From Halocynthiibacter sp. SDUM655004 (GTDB lineage Bacteria; Pseudomonadota; Alphaproteobacteria; Rhodobacterales; Rhodobacteraceae), in NCBI RefSeq assembly GCF_026015885.1, contig NZ_JAPDUG010000004.1:1-64000 (forward strand): DNA of 64,000 bases, given 5' to 3'. Shown one piece after another: positions 9,551 through 18,171 of this stretch. The notes beneath the pieces were generated by a model. It saw only the letters and a list, made by a program, of their open reading frames with translations. It had not been told where the DNA came from and did not search any database. How positions within the stretch are numbered: the stretch's first letter is position 1; each line of letters starts with the position of its first letter. Position numbers and translations under genes: made by a program.

Positions 9551-9883
9551 GATGCGATGCTTACCGAGATTTCTGTCAAAAGTAAGACGTCAGCCGAGTT
9601 CAGCGGATTAGGCTAGGGGTGACTTGTCAAGCGATGTCCGCCACAGCAAATTGCAGGAGAGGTGCGGGCATCAAGCGAACCCCAATGATTTGAAAGGAAA
9701 AGAGGAACTAGGCGCGGCGGCTACAACGCGAAACGGGATGACGGAAACAATATCAAGTTAGGGCCTTCCTTTTAGGCGTTGCTACGCCCGTTTCGAGGAT
9801 CTGCTGCGAGCAATCTAACGGCAGCAATGAGCCCATACCGGGCATCTATTACGCTTTAGTGTTGGCGGCCGGTGTACGAGAAA
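9551..9883. other. intergenic stretch with repeat family A
   Basis: 333 bp without a gene. It contains repeat family A copy 2 at 9759-9834, just downstream of the acetyltransferase gene on the other strand. Confidence 0.5.
9759..9834. repeat. dispersed repeat family A, copy 2
   Basis: Aligns over about 75 bp with 134-209 and 29516-29590. This is the best preserved copy, with CGTTTCGAGGATCTGCTGCG followed by AGCAATCTAACGGCAGCAAT. No reading frame is conserved between the copies. Confidence 0.7.
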
Positions 9884-10522
9884 CTAATCGTCTACCGAAC
9901 GAAGTTCACGCGCCGGGTTGCCCGCAACGATCATCCGCGACGGGACATCTTTCGTAACAATCGAGCCAGCAGCGACGACCGCGCCCTCTCCAATCGTAAC
10001 TCCTGGCATGATGATTGCTCCTGCGCCGATCCAAGCATGATTTTCGACCGTAATTGGTAACGCGTAGTTTACAACTCTGAACGGAAGGGGGTCGCCCTCC
10101 TTTGGGGGTTGAAACCGGTCTTCTGGCCGAACGGGATGGGTGTCTGTAATGAACTGGACATTGGGCCCAACTGCAACAAAATCACCTAATGTTATGATGT
10201 TTGAGTCGAGAAATGTGGCGCCATAATTTACGAAAGACCACTTTCCAAGCTTTACATGTCGTCCGTACTGGATAGTAAAAGGTGAAAGAACTATCGACGG
10301 TCCACTTCCTTCTGCAAACAAATCTTTTGCAGCCTCAACTCGTGCCGGCAAATCATTGTTGGAGACAGCATCCAGCCGCGCCTTGGCCTTGCTCGCTTTA
10401 GATTTCAGTTCGAAAAGAAAGGGGTCGGCCCCATTGTGATGGCGTCCAGCCAGCATGTCCTCGTAATTCTTGTTTGTCATATAATCCATATCTCCACAGA
10501 GGATACGATGTGCGTCAGCCAT
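9884..10522 (-). CDS. sugar O-acetyltransferase, left-handed beta-helix
   Basis: 212 residues in the longest form. An N-terminal maltose-acetyltransferase-like helix (NYEDMLAGRHHNGADPFLF) precedes a hexapeptide-repeat beta-helix (about 75-205) with the active-site-type stretch FITDTHPVRPEDR and the loop WIGAGAIIMPGVTIGEGAVV. It fits the Maa/NodL/LacA type, which moves acetyl from acetyl-CoA to a sugar hydroxyl. The family usually begins near the sequence MTNKNYEDMLAG, so ATG 10480 (GGAG 11 nt upstream) is a likely alternative start. No sugar genes are adjacent. Confidence 0.85.
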   Translation of the reverse strand: MADAHRILCGDMDYMTNKNYEDMLAGRHHNGADPFLFELKSKASKAKARLDAVSNNDLPARVEAAKDLFAEGSGPSIVLSPFTIQYGRHVKLGKWSFVNYGATFLDSNIITLGDFVAVGPNVQFITDTHPVRPEDRFQPPKEGDPLPFRVVNYALPITVENHAWIGAGAIIMPGVTIGEGAVVAAGSIVTKDVPSRMIVAGNPARELRSVDD

Positions 10523-10914
10523 TACTTTACTTGTTTTAGACTTTTCTAGCGACTGTTCAATGAAGCGCGGCTTCTAGCCCTTAATCCAAGAACGGCTTCG
10601 TCCGCGCTTCGGTCATTGATCTCCCAAGAATGCGGCGTTTTAGATGAACGTCCGCTTCTAGGCAGCTGCATTGCAGCGACGTCTAGATGTAGACGGCAGC
10701 AAAGGGCCGATTGTGTTAATCCTATCTGGACCGCAAGCCTTTGATACTGCAAAGCAGAGAATGGCATGAACGAGCCCATAGTACCAGATGCTGCGCCTTG
10801 GAGGAATGTCGGCTCTTGGTGATGTGTGGCCCGAGCCGGAAATTTCTGAGACGGCGCTGCTCATAACTTCGCTGGTAGATGTGGCGCTCACATTGCCAGA
10901 GATGGCGGGAATAT
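10523..10914. other. 392-bp intergenic stretch with repeat family C
   Basis: No gene recognised. The stretch has the word GTCCGCTTC at about 10650, the word AAGGGCCGATT at about 10704 and repeat family C copy 2 at 10742-10775. Confidence 0.5.
10742..10775. repeat. dispersed repeat family C, copy 2
   Basis: GATACTGCAAAGC followed by an AGAGAATGGCATGAACGAG block, matching 3547-3580 with about four differences. Located in non-coding DNA beyond the 3' end of the membrane protein gene at 10915-11616. Confidence 0.5.
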
Positions 10915-11616
10915 TCATGCTGTCCGCGAAGGATGCTTGCCAGCGACAGCTCGGTCTCCCTGAAAAAACAGACGAAGATCGTTAACATCAAAAGCCAAGC
11001 AGATTGCAACGGTGAGAGAAAGCAGCATCGAATAGGCGGACCTATCTGGTATGAAGACTAACCACGCCAAGAGCGGAATCCACGGTACCAGATGCGCCAG
11101 CCCGAGAATGCGTCGAAGCCCCCCATCGTATCCCACCTGTCCCGCCAAAAGCGGGGCAGTCGCGAGGTAAGCCAAAAGCGTAACTTCGCCTATCCTATCG
11201 GGCAGCAAGGCAAATGCAGCTATGAACACACCATTCAGAAGTACCAGCCAAAGTCTAACCCACAGCGGCAGGGCCAACCAGGATGTCACAATTGCCCTAA
11301 AGTGTTGCTTGCTCGTGTGCCCATGCGCCTGAAGGCCGCAAGTCCATAGTTGTGCAACCCCAAGTCCCGCTACAAATGTGGCGACGATTACCGCCGCGGC
11401 GATGCCCCATGTCGTCGTTATCCAAAAATTTGTGACAATCAGTGCAAGTGTGGCGAGCCACCAACCAAAGTCGCCAATTGAAAACCAGATAACTTCAAAC
11501 TCGCGGACTGTTTTGCGCCGAGAAGCGACAATCAGATGGACACCATTGGCCAGCAACCCGATGCCAAGGCCGAGGATAACTACTTTGGGAACCGCACCCA
11601 AGAAAGCCGCAATCAC
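10915..11616 (-). CDS. polytopic membrane protein, hypothetical
   Basis: 233 residues with about seven hydrophobic segments (first at 8-30, then 45-62, 70-95, 118-140, 145-165, 170-190, 195-212), so an inner-membrane protein. I do not recognise the family. It is transcribed away from a MarR-type regulator whose start lies only about 20 bp away. That divergent arrangement commonly means that the regulator controls the membrane protein, but that is inference. Start at 11616 is not backed by a strong ribosome-binding site. Confidence 0.6.
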   Translation of the reverse strand: MIAAFLGAVPKVVILGLGIGLLANGVHLIVASRRKTVREFEVIWFSIGDFGWWLATLALIVTNFWITTTWGIAAAVIVATFVAGLGVAQLWTCGLQAHGHTSKQHFRAIVTSWLALPLWVRLWLVLLNGVFIAAFALLPDRIGEVTLLAYLATAPLLAGQVGYDGGLRRILGLAHLVPWIPLLAWLVFIPDRSAYSMLLSLTVAICLAFDVNDLRLFFQGDRAVAGKHPSRTA

Positions 11617-11636
11617 ATGCGGAATGATGATGAAAA

Positions 11637-12005
11637 GTGAGCCAAATGAAATGCAGCTTGTTGCACGGTAGAGGCTTCATGGGTCTCACACAAAGTCAGT
11701 TGAGCTTTCTCAGCGCGCTGGATTGCGGGCCAAACAGCGCCTCGCAGATTGCAAATGATCTTGGAATTACCCGCCAAGCTGTCCACAAAACGGTCAAAGA
11801 GCTTGAAGTCTTGGGATGGTTGAATAGCGAAGCTGACCCGATCCGTCGCAATCAACGCATCATCACCTTCACGGATGAAGGGGAACGTTTGATGTCAGAA
11901 GCTCGCGCACTGTTTGAGCAGTTGGATGAACGACTTTTCGCCGGCTGGAAATCAAGTGAAATAGAAGCGGTGTTCTCGCTCTTACGAAGCCCGTTAGACG
12001 GCTAA
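11637..12005 (+). CDS. MarR-type transcriptional regulator
   Basis: 122 residues, from a GTG start. A winged helix-turn-helix is visible: SASQIANDLGITRQAVHKTV as the helix-turn-helix (about 33-52), LEVLGWL, then a wing with DPIRRNQRIITFTDEG. That order is typical of MarR proteins, which bind operator DNA as dimers and release it on ligand binding. It is short for the family because the N-terminal dimerisation helix is nearly absent. It lies divergent to a polytopic membrane protein, the natural candidate target. Confidence 0.75.
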   Translation: MSQMKCSLLHGRGFMGLTQSQLSFLSALDCGPNSASQIANDLGITRQAVHKTVKELEVLGWLNSEADPIRRNQRIITFTDEGERLMSEARALFEQLDERLFAGWKSSEIEAVFSLLRSPLDG

Positions 12006-12607
12006 GAATGTTTTCGCCGTATCGCCTTCCCCTCGTCGTTAGGAATACGTAACTTTGTATATGGCAGCAAAAGCGGACATTGTTGGGTTATGCTCTGCAG
12101 AATCCTGGTCATTATACAGATTTATTGGGCTTAGAGGTCAATCTATGCTGTCGGCCCGCGAACATAGCTGGTGGGTTAGATAAGCATTACTGGGTGACGA
12201 CTGATACAAGGTCAGCTGGTATGGGAGCCAACCCCTATATACGCCCGGCAAAGAATATGAACGATGGGGCATACCAGTACAAATTACTGATCACTCTCAA
12301 GATAAGCCCACGCAATGCAGCGTGATGAGTAACGTCGATGAGCAATGTGTAAATGAAGAGCTCGTTATTGGGACACCGCTTGGGCGATTTACACCCCCGT
12401 TTAATCATTGCCAAGCATTTGCATATGGAGTGGTAAACCGTTGTCGATATGGACCACAGTATGGCATAGGTGTCCCGTCACCTACAAAAGGAGACTTTGG
12501 TGGCATCTCTATTCCCAGACACCCGACCCCTTGAACTGTGCAATGGGATCACGGCATGACATCCGCTGGACTAAAATAAATCTCCAGACGAACCCTGAAA
12601 GATAAGT
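12006..12607. other. 602-bp intergenic stretch, no gene
   Basis: Several short frames exist but none has a ribosome-binding site or protein-like composition. The word AAAGCGGACATTG at about 12068 matches words in the other intergenic repeats. Confidence 0.5.
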
Positions 12608-12850
12608 ATGAAAATAATGAAAGGTTGGCAAAAAATAGCTGTAGCTCTCTTTTCTGCGTTCGCCGCTTTCTTTTGTGTAGGGCAGGCGATTGCATTTTCG
12701 TGGCTGTCGTCTTTCCCTGAACGATCTGAGTGGCTTACAGCATATCAGACGTACTTTTGGGGGTTCAGTGCGCTCGCTCTTTGCTCACTTGGAGTGTCGA
12801 TTTATGCGACTGTATCATTCTTTAGGAGCAGGTCACCGAACCAGCCCTAG
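12608..12850 (+). CDS. small two-helix membrane protein
   Basis: 80 residues with two clear membrane segments (about 11-31 and 50-70) joined by a short loop with Pro, Glu and Tyr, and a basic C-terminal tail. No family is recognised. It is the first of a run of AT-richer orphan genes. It precedes, by about 50 bp, a secreted protein gene on the same strand, and the two may be co-transcribed. Confidence 0.5.
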   Translation: MKIMKGWQKIAVALFSAFAAFFCVGQAIAFSWLSSFPERSEWLTAYQTYFWGFSALALCSLGVSIYATVSFFRSRSPNQP

Positions 12851-12899
12851 ACAGGTAAATTTCTACTGCACCTGGATTCGAATAGGAGCACCTTAAAGT

Positions 12900-13331
12900 A
12901 TGACTGCAAGAATCGTCCTACGCCTCGCTTTTATAGCATCCATGGCCCTCTTTTCGAGCAAGGCTTGGAGCAATGAACTTCGTGACGCCCCATTTTGGGC
13001 AAATCTCCAAAGTCTCAATGCGTTGGTTCCAGAGCATCTCGCAGATAAAGGGTTAGGGGTCATCTTCGTCGACGTGCCGACTCCACGATTTTCATGGTTT
13101 CTTTGGCCTAAAGAAAGAAAAAGGCATGCTATTCTTTGGTTTAAAGTTTCCCATGAAACACATCTCTATGGTGGCCTATTTTTGACCGTATTGGATGCGG
13201 AAGGCTCCCCATTTTTCTTCCCTGTAGACCCTGTTATTTCATTGCCTTGTATTGATATCGATGAAGTGGTGAGATCTGTGGACGTCTTGGACCCCATTGA
13301 CAGCTTCATTCGAAGCTTTTGTACTCAGTGA
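12900..13331 (+). CDS. secreted hypothetical protein
   Basis: 143 residues with a Sec signal peptide (hydrophobic 5-20, cleavage expected after KAWS near 24) and an AGGAG ribosome-binding site. The mature protein is compact and aromatic-rich (RFSWFLWPKERKR, GSPFFFPVDPVI), with two cysteines near the C-terminus. I know no family for it. Confidence 0.55.
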   Translation: MTARIVLRLAFIASMALFSSKAWSNELRDAPFWANLQSLNALVPEHLADKGLGVIFVDVPTPRFSWFLWPKERKRHAILWFKVSHETHLYGGLFLTVLDAEGSPFFFPVDPVISLPCIDIDEVVRSVDVLDPIDSFIRSFCTQ

Positions 13332-13497
13332 TAGAAGAATCCGGTGTAAATATCGCTAGATATTCACTTAATCTAGCGCATTGAAACTTGCTTTTTGCAG
13401 TAAGCTAAAAAGCAACTCCAACGTTCTTGGGGGACTTCCTTTGGCTGTCGTTTTATGTGCAAGATCCATCCAGTTCGCGTGCAACACATGGTAGTCC

Positions 13498-13629
13498 TAG
13501 CCCTTTTTGCGTGCGATTTCTTCGGCCCATTCCGGCAGGGTAATGTCAGCAATGGTGGTGACGCGGGTCTGGTGCGGTCGGAAGATAACCAGGCCTTGCG
13601 GGGTTAGCTCTAGCTTATAAAAAGGGGTG
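13498..13629 (-). pseudogene. 3' fragment of an unidentified gene, cut by IS
   Basis: A minus-strand frame ending in a stop at 13498 reads NTPFYKLELTPQGLVIFRP, then HQTRVTTIADITLPEWAEE and a basic tail. The composition is strongly protein-like. No start is found before the frame enters the IS3 remnant that begins near 13630. I take it as the C-terminal end of a gene whose remainder was removed or separated by the insertion. The family is not recognised. Confidence 0.4.
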
Positions 13630-14090
13630 TTATCTTGGCCCCCTAAAACAGCGCCACTATTTGTTGACGAAGGGAGTTCCAGAGAACGGCACGGAAACGG
13701 TATTCAGATGAAGATGCGCTTAAGATATTGCGCGAGATTGATGTCCATTTACACGATGGGCTTAATGTTGTTAGCGCGTGTCGCAAAGCGGGTATTTCCG
13801 ATAAGACTTATTACTATTGGCGCAAGAAGTTCGGCGGTCTGGGGCGCCCGCAGCTTTCCGAGTTGAAGGCACTCAAGAAGGAAAACGATCGGCTGAAGTA
13901 AATTGTTGTGGAACTTCAGCTGGACAAGGTGATCCTGAAGGAGAGCCTTGATTATTTAAAGTCGAAGGTCTGACGATTGATGGGGTGCGTCAGGCCGTGA
14001 TCCACACCCGTCAAAGGTTGAGCACTTCAGAGCGTCGAACCTGCGCCGTTCTGGGACCACTTCACAACCAAGAACCTATTCATCTAAAAC
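13630..14090 (+). mobile_element. IS3-family remnant
   Basis: Contains most of orfA (13690-13972) with a nonsense codon and only the first part of orfB (about 13975-14090), then stops abruptly. The element is thus truncated on its right side and dead. The left boundary is approximate and is placed where the truncated minus-strand frame loses its protein-like character. Confidence 0.7.
13690..13972 (+). pseudogene. IS3-family transposase OrfA, internal stop
   Basis: The frame translates to KRYSDEDALKILREIDVHLH, GLNVVSACRKAGISDKTYYY, WRKKFGGLGRPQLSELKALK and KENDRLK, then TAA at 13899-13901, then IVVELQLDKVILKESLDYLK. The helix-turn-helix and leucine-zipper portions are textbook IS3 OrfA. A single base change (AAG to TAA-type codon) explains the stop. 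A following frame starting at about 13975 reads like the beginning of OrfB (RLSTSERRTCAVLG). Confidence 0.8.
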
Positions 14091-14100
14091 AAAAAGAACC

Positions 14101-14613
14101 TTACTTGCAGTATGATTTTATATACTCAGATAGCAACTGAGCCAGTTTAGGTTCGGTTTTCTTTGAGACAACAACACCAGCTGAAATGTGAACGTCTTGC
14201 TTAAAAGCGTCCCCATCGCAGTGATACATAGTTTTACTTTGACGAACCCTGACAGGCAGCCCCATAACCGCGGATAAGAAGTTTTTCTTCGATGGCCAGA
14301 ACCCAACATGCATGTCACCGTGGACTGGTGATATCCTCACACGCTCAACTGTCGAAAGGTCTATTGTCCACACCGTCTTTGCAATCTTTGAAGATTGTTG
14401 TGACGATTTGTCGTGCATTGAGCAATTTCTTGGATAGGCGTTGATAATCTCCAGCTCGCATTCTCTTAACTGGGACCTAATAATACTCGCCTCAGCTGTA
14501 TTGGAAAATGTTGATTCAATTGCTTCAATTAAGCCATTTTTAGACTGAGATTCAAATGCGACCACCGACTGAGCGCAAAGATAAGCCATCAAAAACAAGA
14601 TTAGTTTCTGCAT
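14101..14613 (-). CDS. secreted hypothetical protein
   Basis: 170 residues starting at the ATG with AGGA about 9 nt upstream (MQKLILFLMAYLCAQSVVAF). A signal peptide with cleavage after VVA is clear. The mature part has several cysteines (about 50, 62, 130 and the penultimate residue) that may form disulfides. No family is recognised. A frame extending the N-terminus by 14 residues exists, but it spoils the signal peptide. Confidence 0.55.
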   Translation of the reverse strand: MQKLILFLMAYLCAQSVVAFESQSKNGLIEAIESTFSNTAEASIIRSQLRECELEIINAYPRNCSMHDKSSQQSSKIAKTVWTIDLSTVERVRISPVHGDMHVGFWPSKKNFLSAVMGLPVRVRQSKTMYHCDGDAFKQDVHISAGVVVSKKTEPKLAQLLSEYIKSYCK

Positions 14614-14996
14614 GCGGGAAATCCTATCGAAGCAATAATTGATGATATGTATCACACACTTTTACACCTTATAAAACACACCCGATGTGAACTGGTCGCT
14701 TGTCGCGGGCGAGATGACTTTGGCTTTAGCCCCAGTCCGAACTGATTGGCCTCCGAAGTACACGGCTATGGGCTCTTCGTGATCCAGCTTGGACACACCT
14801 AGCCGCACGCCCCCTTCCCTCAAGGGGAGGGTATGGCTAATGTTGCTCAAACTGGGACGCGCTAATTTGGAGCAAGACATGAATTTATTGAGATGTCAGA
14901 TAGGTCCCGTAATTGGGGCATGCTGTCTAACGCGATTTTCGTGCTTCAAGAAAGTATCACCTAGACTTGCTTGTGCCGTTTTCTTACACTCTCCTT
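14614..14996. other. 383-bp intergenic stretch
   Basis: No convincing gene. A minus-strand frame at 14662-14880 (72 codons) has a protein-like second half (KLDHEEPIAVYFGGQSVRTG) and could be the remains of a gene, but there is no ribosome-binding site and no family match. Confidence 0.4.
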
Positions 14997-15494
14997 ATGG
15001 GCGAGTGGCCAACATACTCCAAAAAACAATGGGTTAAGGCGGTAAACTTTTCTGCGCTTTTTGGGTGGGCACTAATCTCAGTCCCCATGTCCGCTGCAAC
15101 CGGTTTAAGCACTATTATATATGCAGCAATATATGGTTTACCCCTCTCTTTTTTCTGTTGTTGGTTGGTTGGTGGCTCTATCTTGTGGCGTGCTATGCGC
15201 TACCGGGTAACCTGGCTTAAAGCGATGTCGCTCGGCGGATGTATTGCGTTGATCCTTGCCATCGTACTTAATGCCGGAACTGCTTTCGGACACTACTTGG
15301 ATTGGAAAAAGTCGATCGAACTAGTCACTTACTACTCGGGCGGCGAAGCTCAATCCTTGAATATTGAAAGCATATTTACCGCTAGTGAGTGGTTATTTGT
15401 CGCTTTGTCGACAGCTGCCCTCGTAGGTGTGGGTTCATTTGTCGCGTTTGTTGCCTGGCTGTTCGTGGGCGAGCCCGAAACACAGTCATCTTAA
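14997..15494 (+). CDS. four-helix membrane protein, hypothetical
   Basis: 165 residues from ATG 14997, with membrane segments at about 14-34, 36-56, 72-92 and 128-150 and a short acidic tail. No ribosome-binding site is obvious, and a start 10 codons upstream (14967) is possible. No family is recognised. It belongs to the AT-richer orphan set between 12.6 and 18.6 kb. Confidence 0.5.
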   Translation: MGEWPTYSKKQWVKAVNFSALFGWALISVPMSAATGLSTIIYAAIYGLPLSFFCCWLVGGSILWRAMRYRVTWLKAMSLGGCIALILAIVLNAGTAFGHYLDWKKSIELVTYYSGGEAQSLNIESIFTASEWLFVALSTAALVGVGSFVAFVAWLFVGEPETQSS

Positions 15495-15674
15495 ACTTAA
15501 GCTCTCTTTTTCTAATGAATTGATTCACCTGCTTCGGTTTGTGGCTTAGTTCCACTGTGTTGCGATTGCCCCGAAAGGGTGCTCGAAAGTATAGCGAGTG
15601 TTTCATTTGAAAAGGCTGCTTGGTGGTAAAAACTTTCATGGTCAAAATGAAGGGAAAGCTCCGCCCTACAAAGC

Positions 15675-16559
15675 ATGATCCCATGCGCTCAGATGGATTG
15701 TTGCACGCGTAGTGATGAACACGATGAACTCAGAAAATCATATAGTGCGCAACGTGAAAATGCTAAACTAAAAAGCCTTGTTGGTCATAAATTTGCGTGG
15801 CATGGTCTCAGCATGCTGCGCATTGTTGGCCACTTATTTTTCGTTCTAACTTTGACAGTTCTCACCCAACTTGGCGGTCTGGCGTGGCTCATTGCCGCTT
15901 TCTTTCAACGGAAGATTTTCGCCTTCGCGGTCGTCTATTCCGCTTTAACCGTTTCAGCCGTGTGGGTTGCGCCGAGCTTTGGGCGGGTCGCTTTGAATTG
16001 TTTTGATGACGGGCCGCTTGAAGTTCAAAGCTGGATGTACTGTGTACTCAATCGCAACTATGTCGTCCCGGAGCTCCGTGACATTCTTGTTGAGACCGCA
16101 AACGAATTGGAGCGCCAGTTTCCGGGCACAAAAACGATTGTCCTAGACGCGAATTTCCCCTTCCTGAACGGGTTTCCCCTATTGCCGCATTTGTCGCACG
16201 ACGATGGCGAGAAAGTCGACCTCGCCTTCTATTACAGAGACAAAACTGGGTATCTGCCGGGAGCGACGCGCTCTCCGATAGGGTACTTCGCTTTCGAGCA
16301 AGGCCCGACGGAATGCTCGGCAGCATGGCCGACTCTCAGGTGGGATTTAGCCGCGTTGCAACCAATGTGGCAGATATACGAACTGGAGGAAAAGCGTACC
16401 GCTGCCCTTATTCGGCTTCTCTCAGATCACAGGAGAGTACGAAAAATATTCGTGGAACCACATCTTGTGCACGACTTAAATGTAGCGAGCTCAAATGTCC
16501 GCTTCCAAGGTTGCAGAGCGGCACGGCATGACGACCACATTCACATCCAGATCAGGTAG
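15675..16559 (+). CDS. membrane-anchored LAS-type peptidase candidate
   Basis: 294 residues (or about 248 if translation starts at Met47). Two membrane helices at about 50-72 and 80-100 precede an extracytoplasmic domain. The motif LSHDDGEKVDL gives His175 and Asp182 spaced as in LAS metallopeptidases (M15/M74, MepA-like). The C-terminus RHDDHIHIQI supplies the closing H-x-H (288, 290). LAS enzymes bind zinc with two His and one Asp and cut peptidoglycan peptides. The overall sequence is otherwise unfamiliar, so substrate and activity are inference. Confidence 0.6.
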   Translation: MIPCAQMDCCTRSDEHDELRKSYSAQRENAKLKSLVGHKFAWHGLSMLRIVGHLFFVLTLTVLTQLGGLAWLIAAFFQRKIFAFAVVYSALTVSAVWVAPSFGRVALNCFDDGPLEVQSWMYCVLNRNYVVPELRDILVETANELERQFPGTKTIVLDANFPFLNGFPLLPHLSHDDGEKVDLAFYYRDKTGYLPGATRSPIGYFAFEQGPTECSAAWPTLRWDLAALQPMWQIYELEEKRTAALIRLLSDHRRVRKIFVEPHLVHDLNVASSNVRFQGCRAARHDDHIHIQIR

Positions 16560-16727
16560 CTTCTAGGGGCTGATATGGGGTAAGTGACCCTTAATCAGCG
16601 AGAATGTTTTTTTCGTCTTCAAACAAAGCAGCAACGGCTCCCAGTCGACATGAATTTCGTGGCTTGCAAATGTATTGCGACGCGACGAAAGTCGGCTAAC
16701 GCATTCACTTGCCGGGGATTTTTAGTA

Positions 16728-17441
16728 ATGAAGCAGGTTTTCTGTGGCTTTATTTTGCTCTTAGTCGCATCTCCAGCACTTACAGAGGTTTGTGGCACGA
16801 CGCACCTAGATTTGGAGCCAAACTACGGCATCACCAATCAGTTTAAGGAGATGTTTGATTTCTTCTCCTCCCCGCTTGGTGTTGGTTTGATTGTACTGAT
16901 CGTAGTAACCCTCCGCGTCAAAAGGCGATGGCTCTCTGTTTTTTCGGCAGCCCTAGTTCTTTTTGCAGCAGTTCTCGCGGCTGTTGATTGGTATCTGCTC
17001 AGAGATGAAATAATTCACGCCTCCCAGAAAGAAGTCAGTGCTGCCCCACCGTTCGCTACAATAGGATTGTTGCTATTACTCTCTATATGGCTTTTTCAAC
17101 GCGGGAGACTACGCATTACGCAACGCCTAAACACTATTAACCTAAGCGACGATTATGATGACGTTGAAATGCTAATGGATATTGAAGAAGCATTCTCAAT
17201 AAAAATCGAAGACAGCGAAGCGGAAAAACTTGAAAACATGGGTGACCTTTATGAGCTTGTGAGTGGAAAACTTAAGCCCCAATCAGATATTGATCCCGTT
17301 TGGCTACTGCTCTGTAGAATTGCACGAATTTATTCTGGATCAAAAGACCCAATAAACAAGAAGACAACGTTCTTTCCAGAGTCTGCAGAAAAGCGCGTAG
17401 AACTTTCCCAAAAGACAAGTAAATTCTCGGGCCAAGATTAG
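16728..17441 (+). CDS. membrane protein with acyl-carrier-like domain
   Basis: 237 residues, starting at ATG 16728, which gives a good signal peptide (MKQVFCGFILLLVASPALT). Membrane helices follow at about 49-62, 69-91 and 108-123. After them comes SDDYDDVEMLMDIEEAFSIK and EDSEAEKLENMGDLYELV (140-178), which aligns with acyl carrier proteins over helices II and III. The Asp-Ser-Leu that carries phosphopantetheine in true carriers is Asp-Asp-Tyr here (141-143), so no prosthetic group can be attached. A second conserved-looking block (WLLLCRIARIYSGSKDPI) follows. Function is unknown. The domain is probably cytoplasmic. Confidence 0.65.
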   Translation: MKQVFCGFILLLVASPALTEVCGTTHLDLEPNYGITNQFKEMFDFFSSPLGVGLIVLIVVTLRVKRRWLSVFSAALVLFAAVLAAVDWYLLRDEIIHASQKEVSAAPPFATIGLLLLLSIWLFQRGRLRITQRLNTINLSDDYDDVEMLMDIEEAFSIKIEDSEAEKLENMGDLYELVSGKLKPQSDIDPVWLLLCRIARIYSGSKDPINKKTTFFPESAEKRVELSQKTSKFSGQD

Positions 17442-17772
17442 GCGTTTGCAGATGAATTTAGAGGCTTTCCTGATCCTGGAAATGGAACTCATGCGGTCGA
17501 GCGGCAAAGGCTAAGAACAGCGGTTTTGATGCCGAAACGCACGATTACAACGCAACGCAAGCATTGTTCGCTAGTTGAACTTTCCGGCGCGACGATCTCA
17601 TTTTCGTTGGCTGGCTACAATTGCGTAATGCAATCTGAGGAAGCGAAACTGCCCAACATCTGTCGCAGCGCATCAGAATCTGCATGTTGTTTAACTATTT
17701 GATGTAACTCAAATTTTAGACTAACACTGGGTCAGATTCCGATATCGCCAATCTGACAAATTCGGGTAGACA
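17442..17772. other. 331-bp intergenic stretch, nothing recognised
   Basis: No gene, repeat or terminator is clear. The final 60 bases are AT-rich and may hold the promoter of the gene at 17773. Confidence 0.4.
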
Positions 17773-18171
17773 ATGACAAACTTGAATAAGGAAATGTTAG
17801 CAAAGCTAGATGGCTACGATGGGTATGAAATCGACGCAAGCGATGACCAGATAACCGTCTCCTGCAACAACCCCGAAAGCTTCGACGTGTCGATCTTTGC
17901 TTTTGACGAACAATTTCAGGTGAACTTCGCAGGTTGGCACGAGGTCTTTGACGATCAAGAGGAGGCAATGCGTTGTTTTGCGTTTGGCCTTTCACAACAA
18001 TGTCGCCTCGAGGTGGTAAAACGTGGCAAGATGGAATGCAGCTGGACCATGCAGTTTTTGCAAGATGACACTTGGGTCGATGACAGCGTTACTGGTATGT
18101 TCTTAATCCCATTCTGGCGGCCAAAACAGATCGAATATAGGTTCAATCTTATCAAGAGAAAACCGTGCTAA
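17773..18171 (+). CDS. small cytoplasmic hypothetical protein
   Basis: 132 residues, acidic N-terminal two thirds (EIDASDDQITVSCNNPES, HEVFDDQEEAMRCFAFGLSQ) and a basic C-terminus, with no signal peptide or membrane helix. The alternation of short strands suggests a compact alpha/beta domain. No family is recognised. Its end overlaps the possible start of the next frame by 7 bp. Confidence 0.5.
   Translation: MTNLNKEMLAKLDGYDGYEIDASDDQITVSCNNPESFDVSIFAFDEQFQVNFAGWHEVFDDQEEAMRCFAFGLSQQCRLEVVKRGKMECSWTMQFLQDDTWVDDSVTGMFLIPFWRPKQIEYRFNLIKRKPC

Noticed and set aside
12322-12534. 70-codon frame with Pro and Gly-rich peptide
   Set aside because: No ribosome-binding site or similarity and overlapped by another frame; judged to be chance.
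14662-14880. 72-codon minus-strand frame
   Set aside because: Second half is protein-like, but there is no start signal and no family match.
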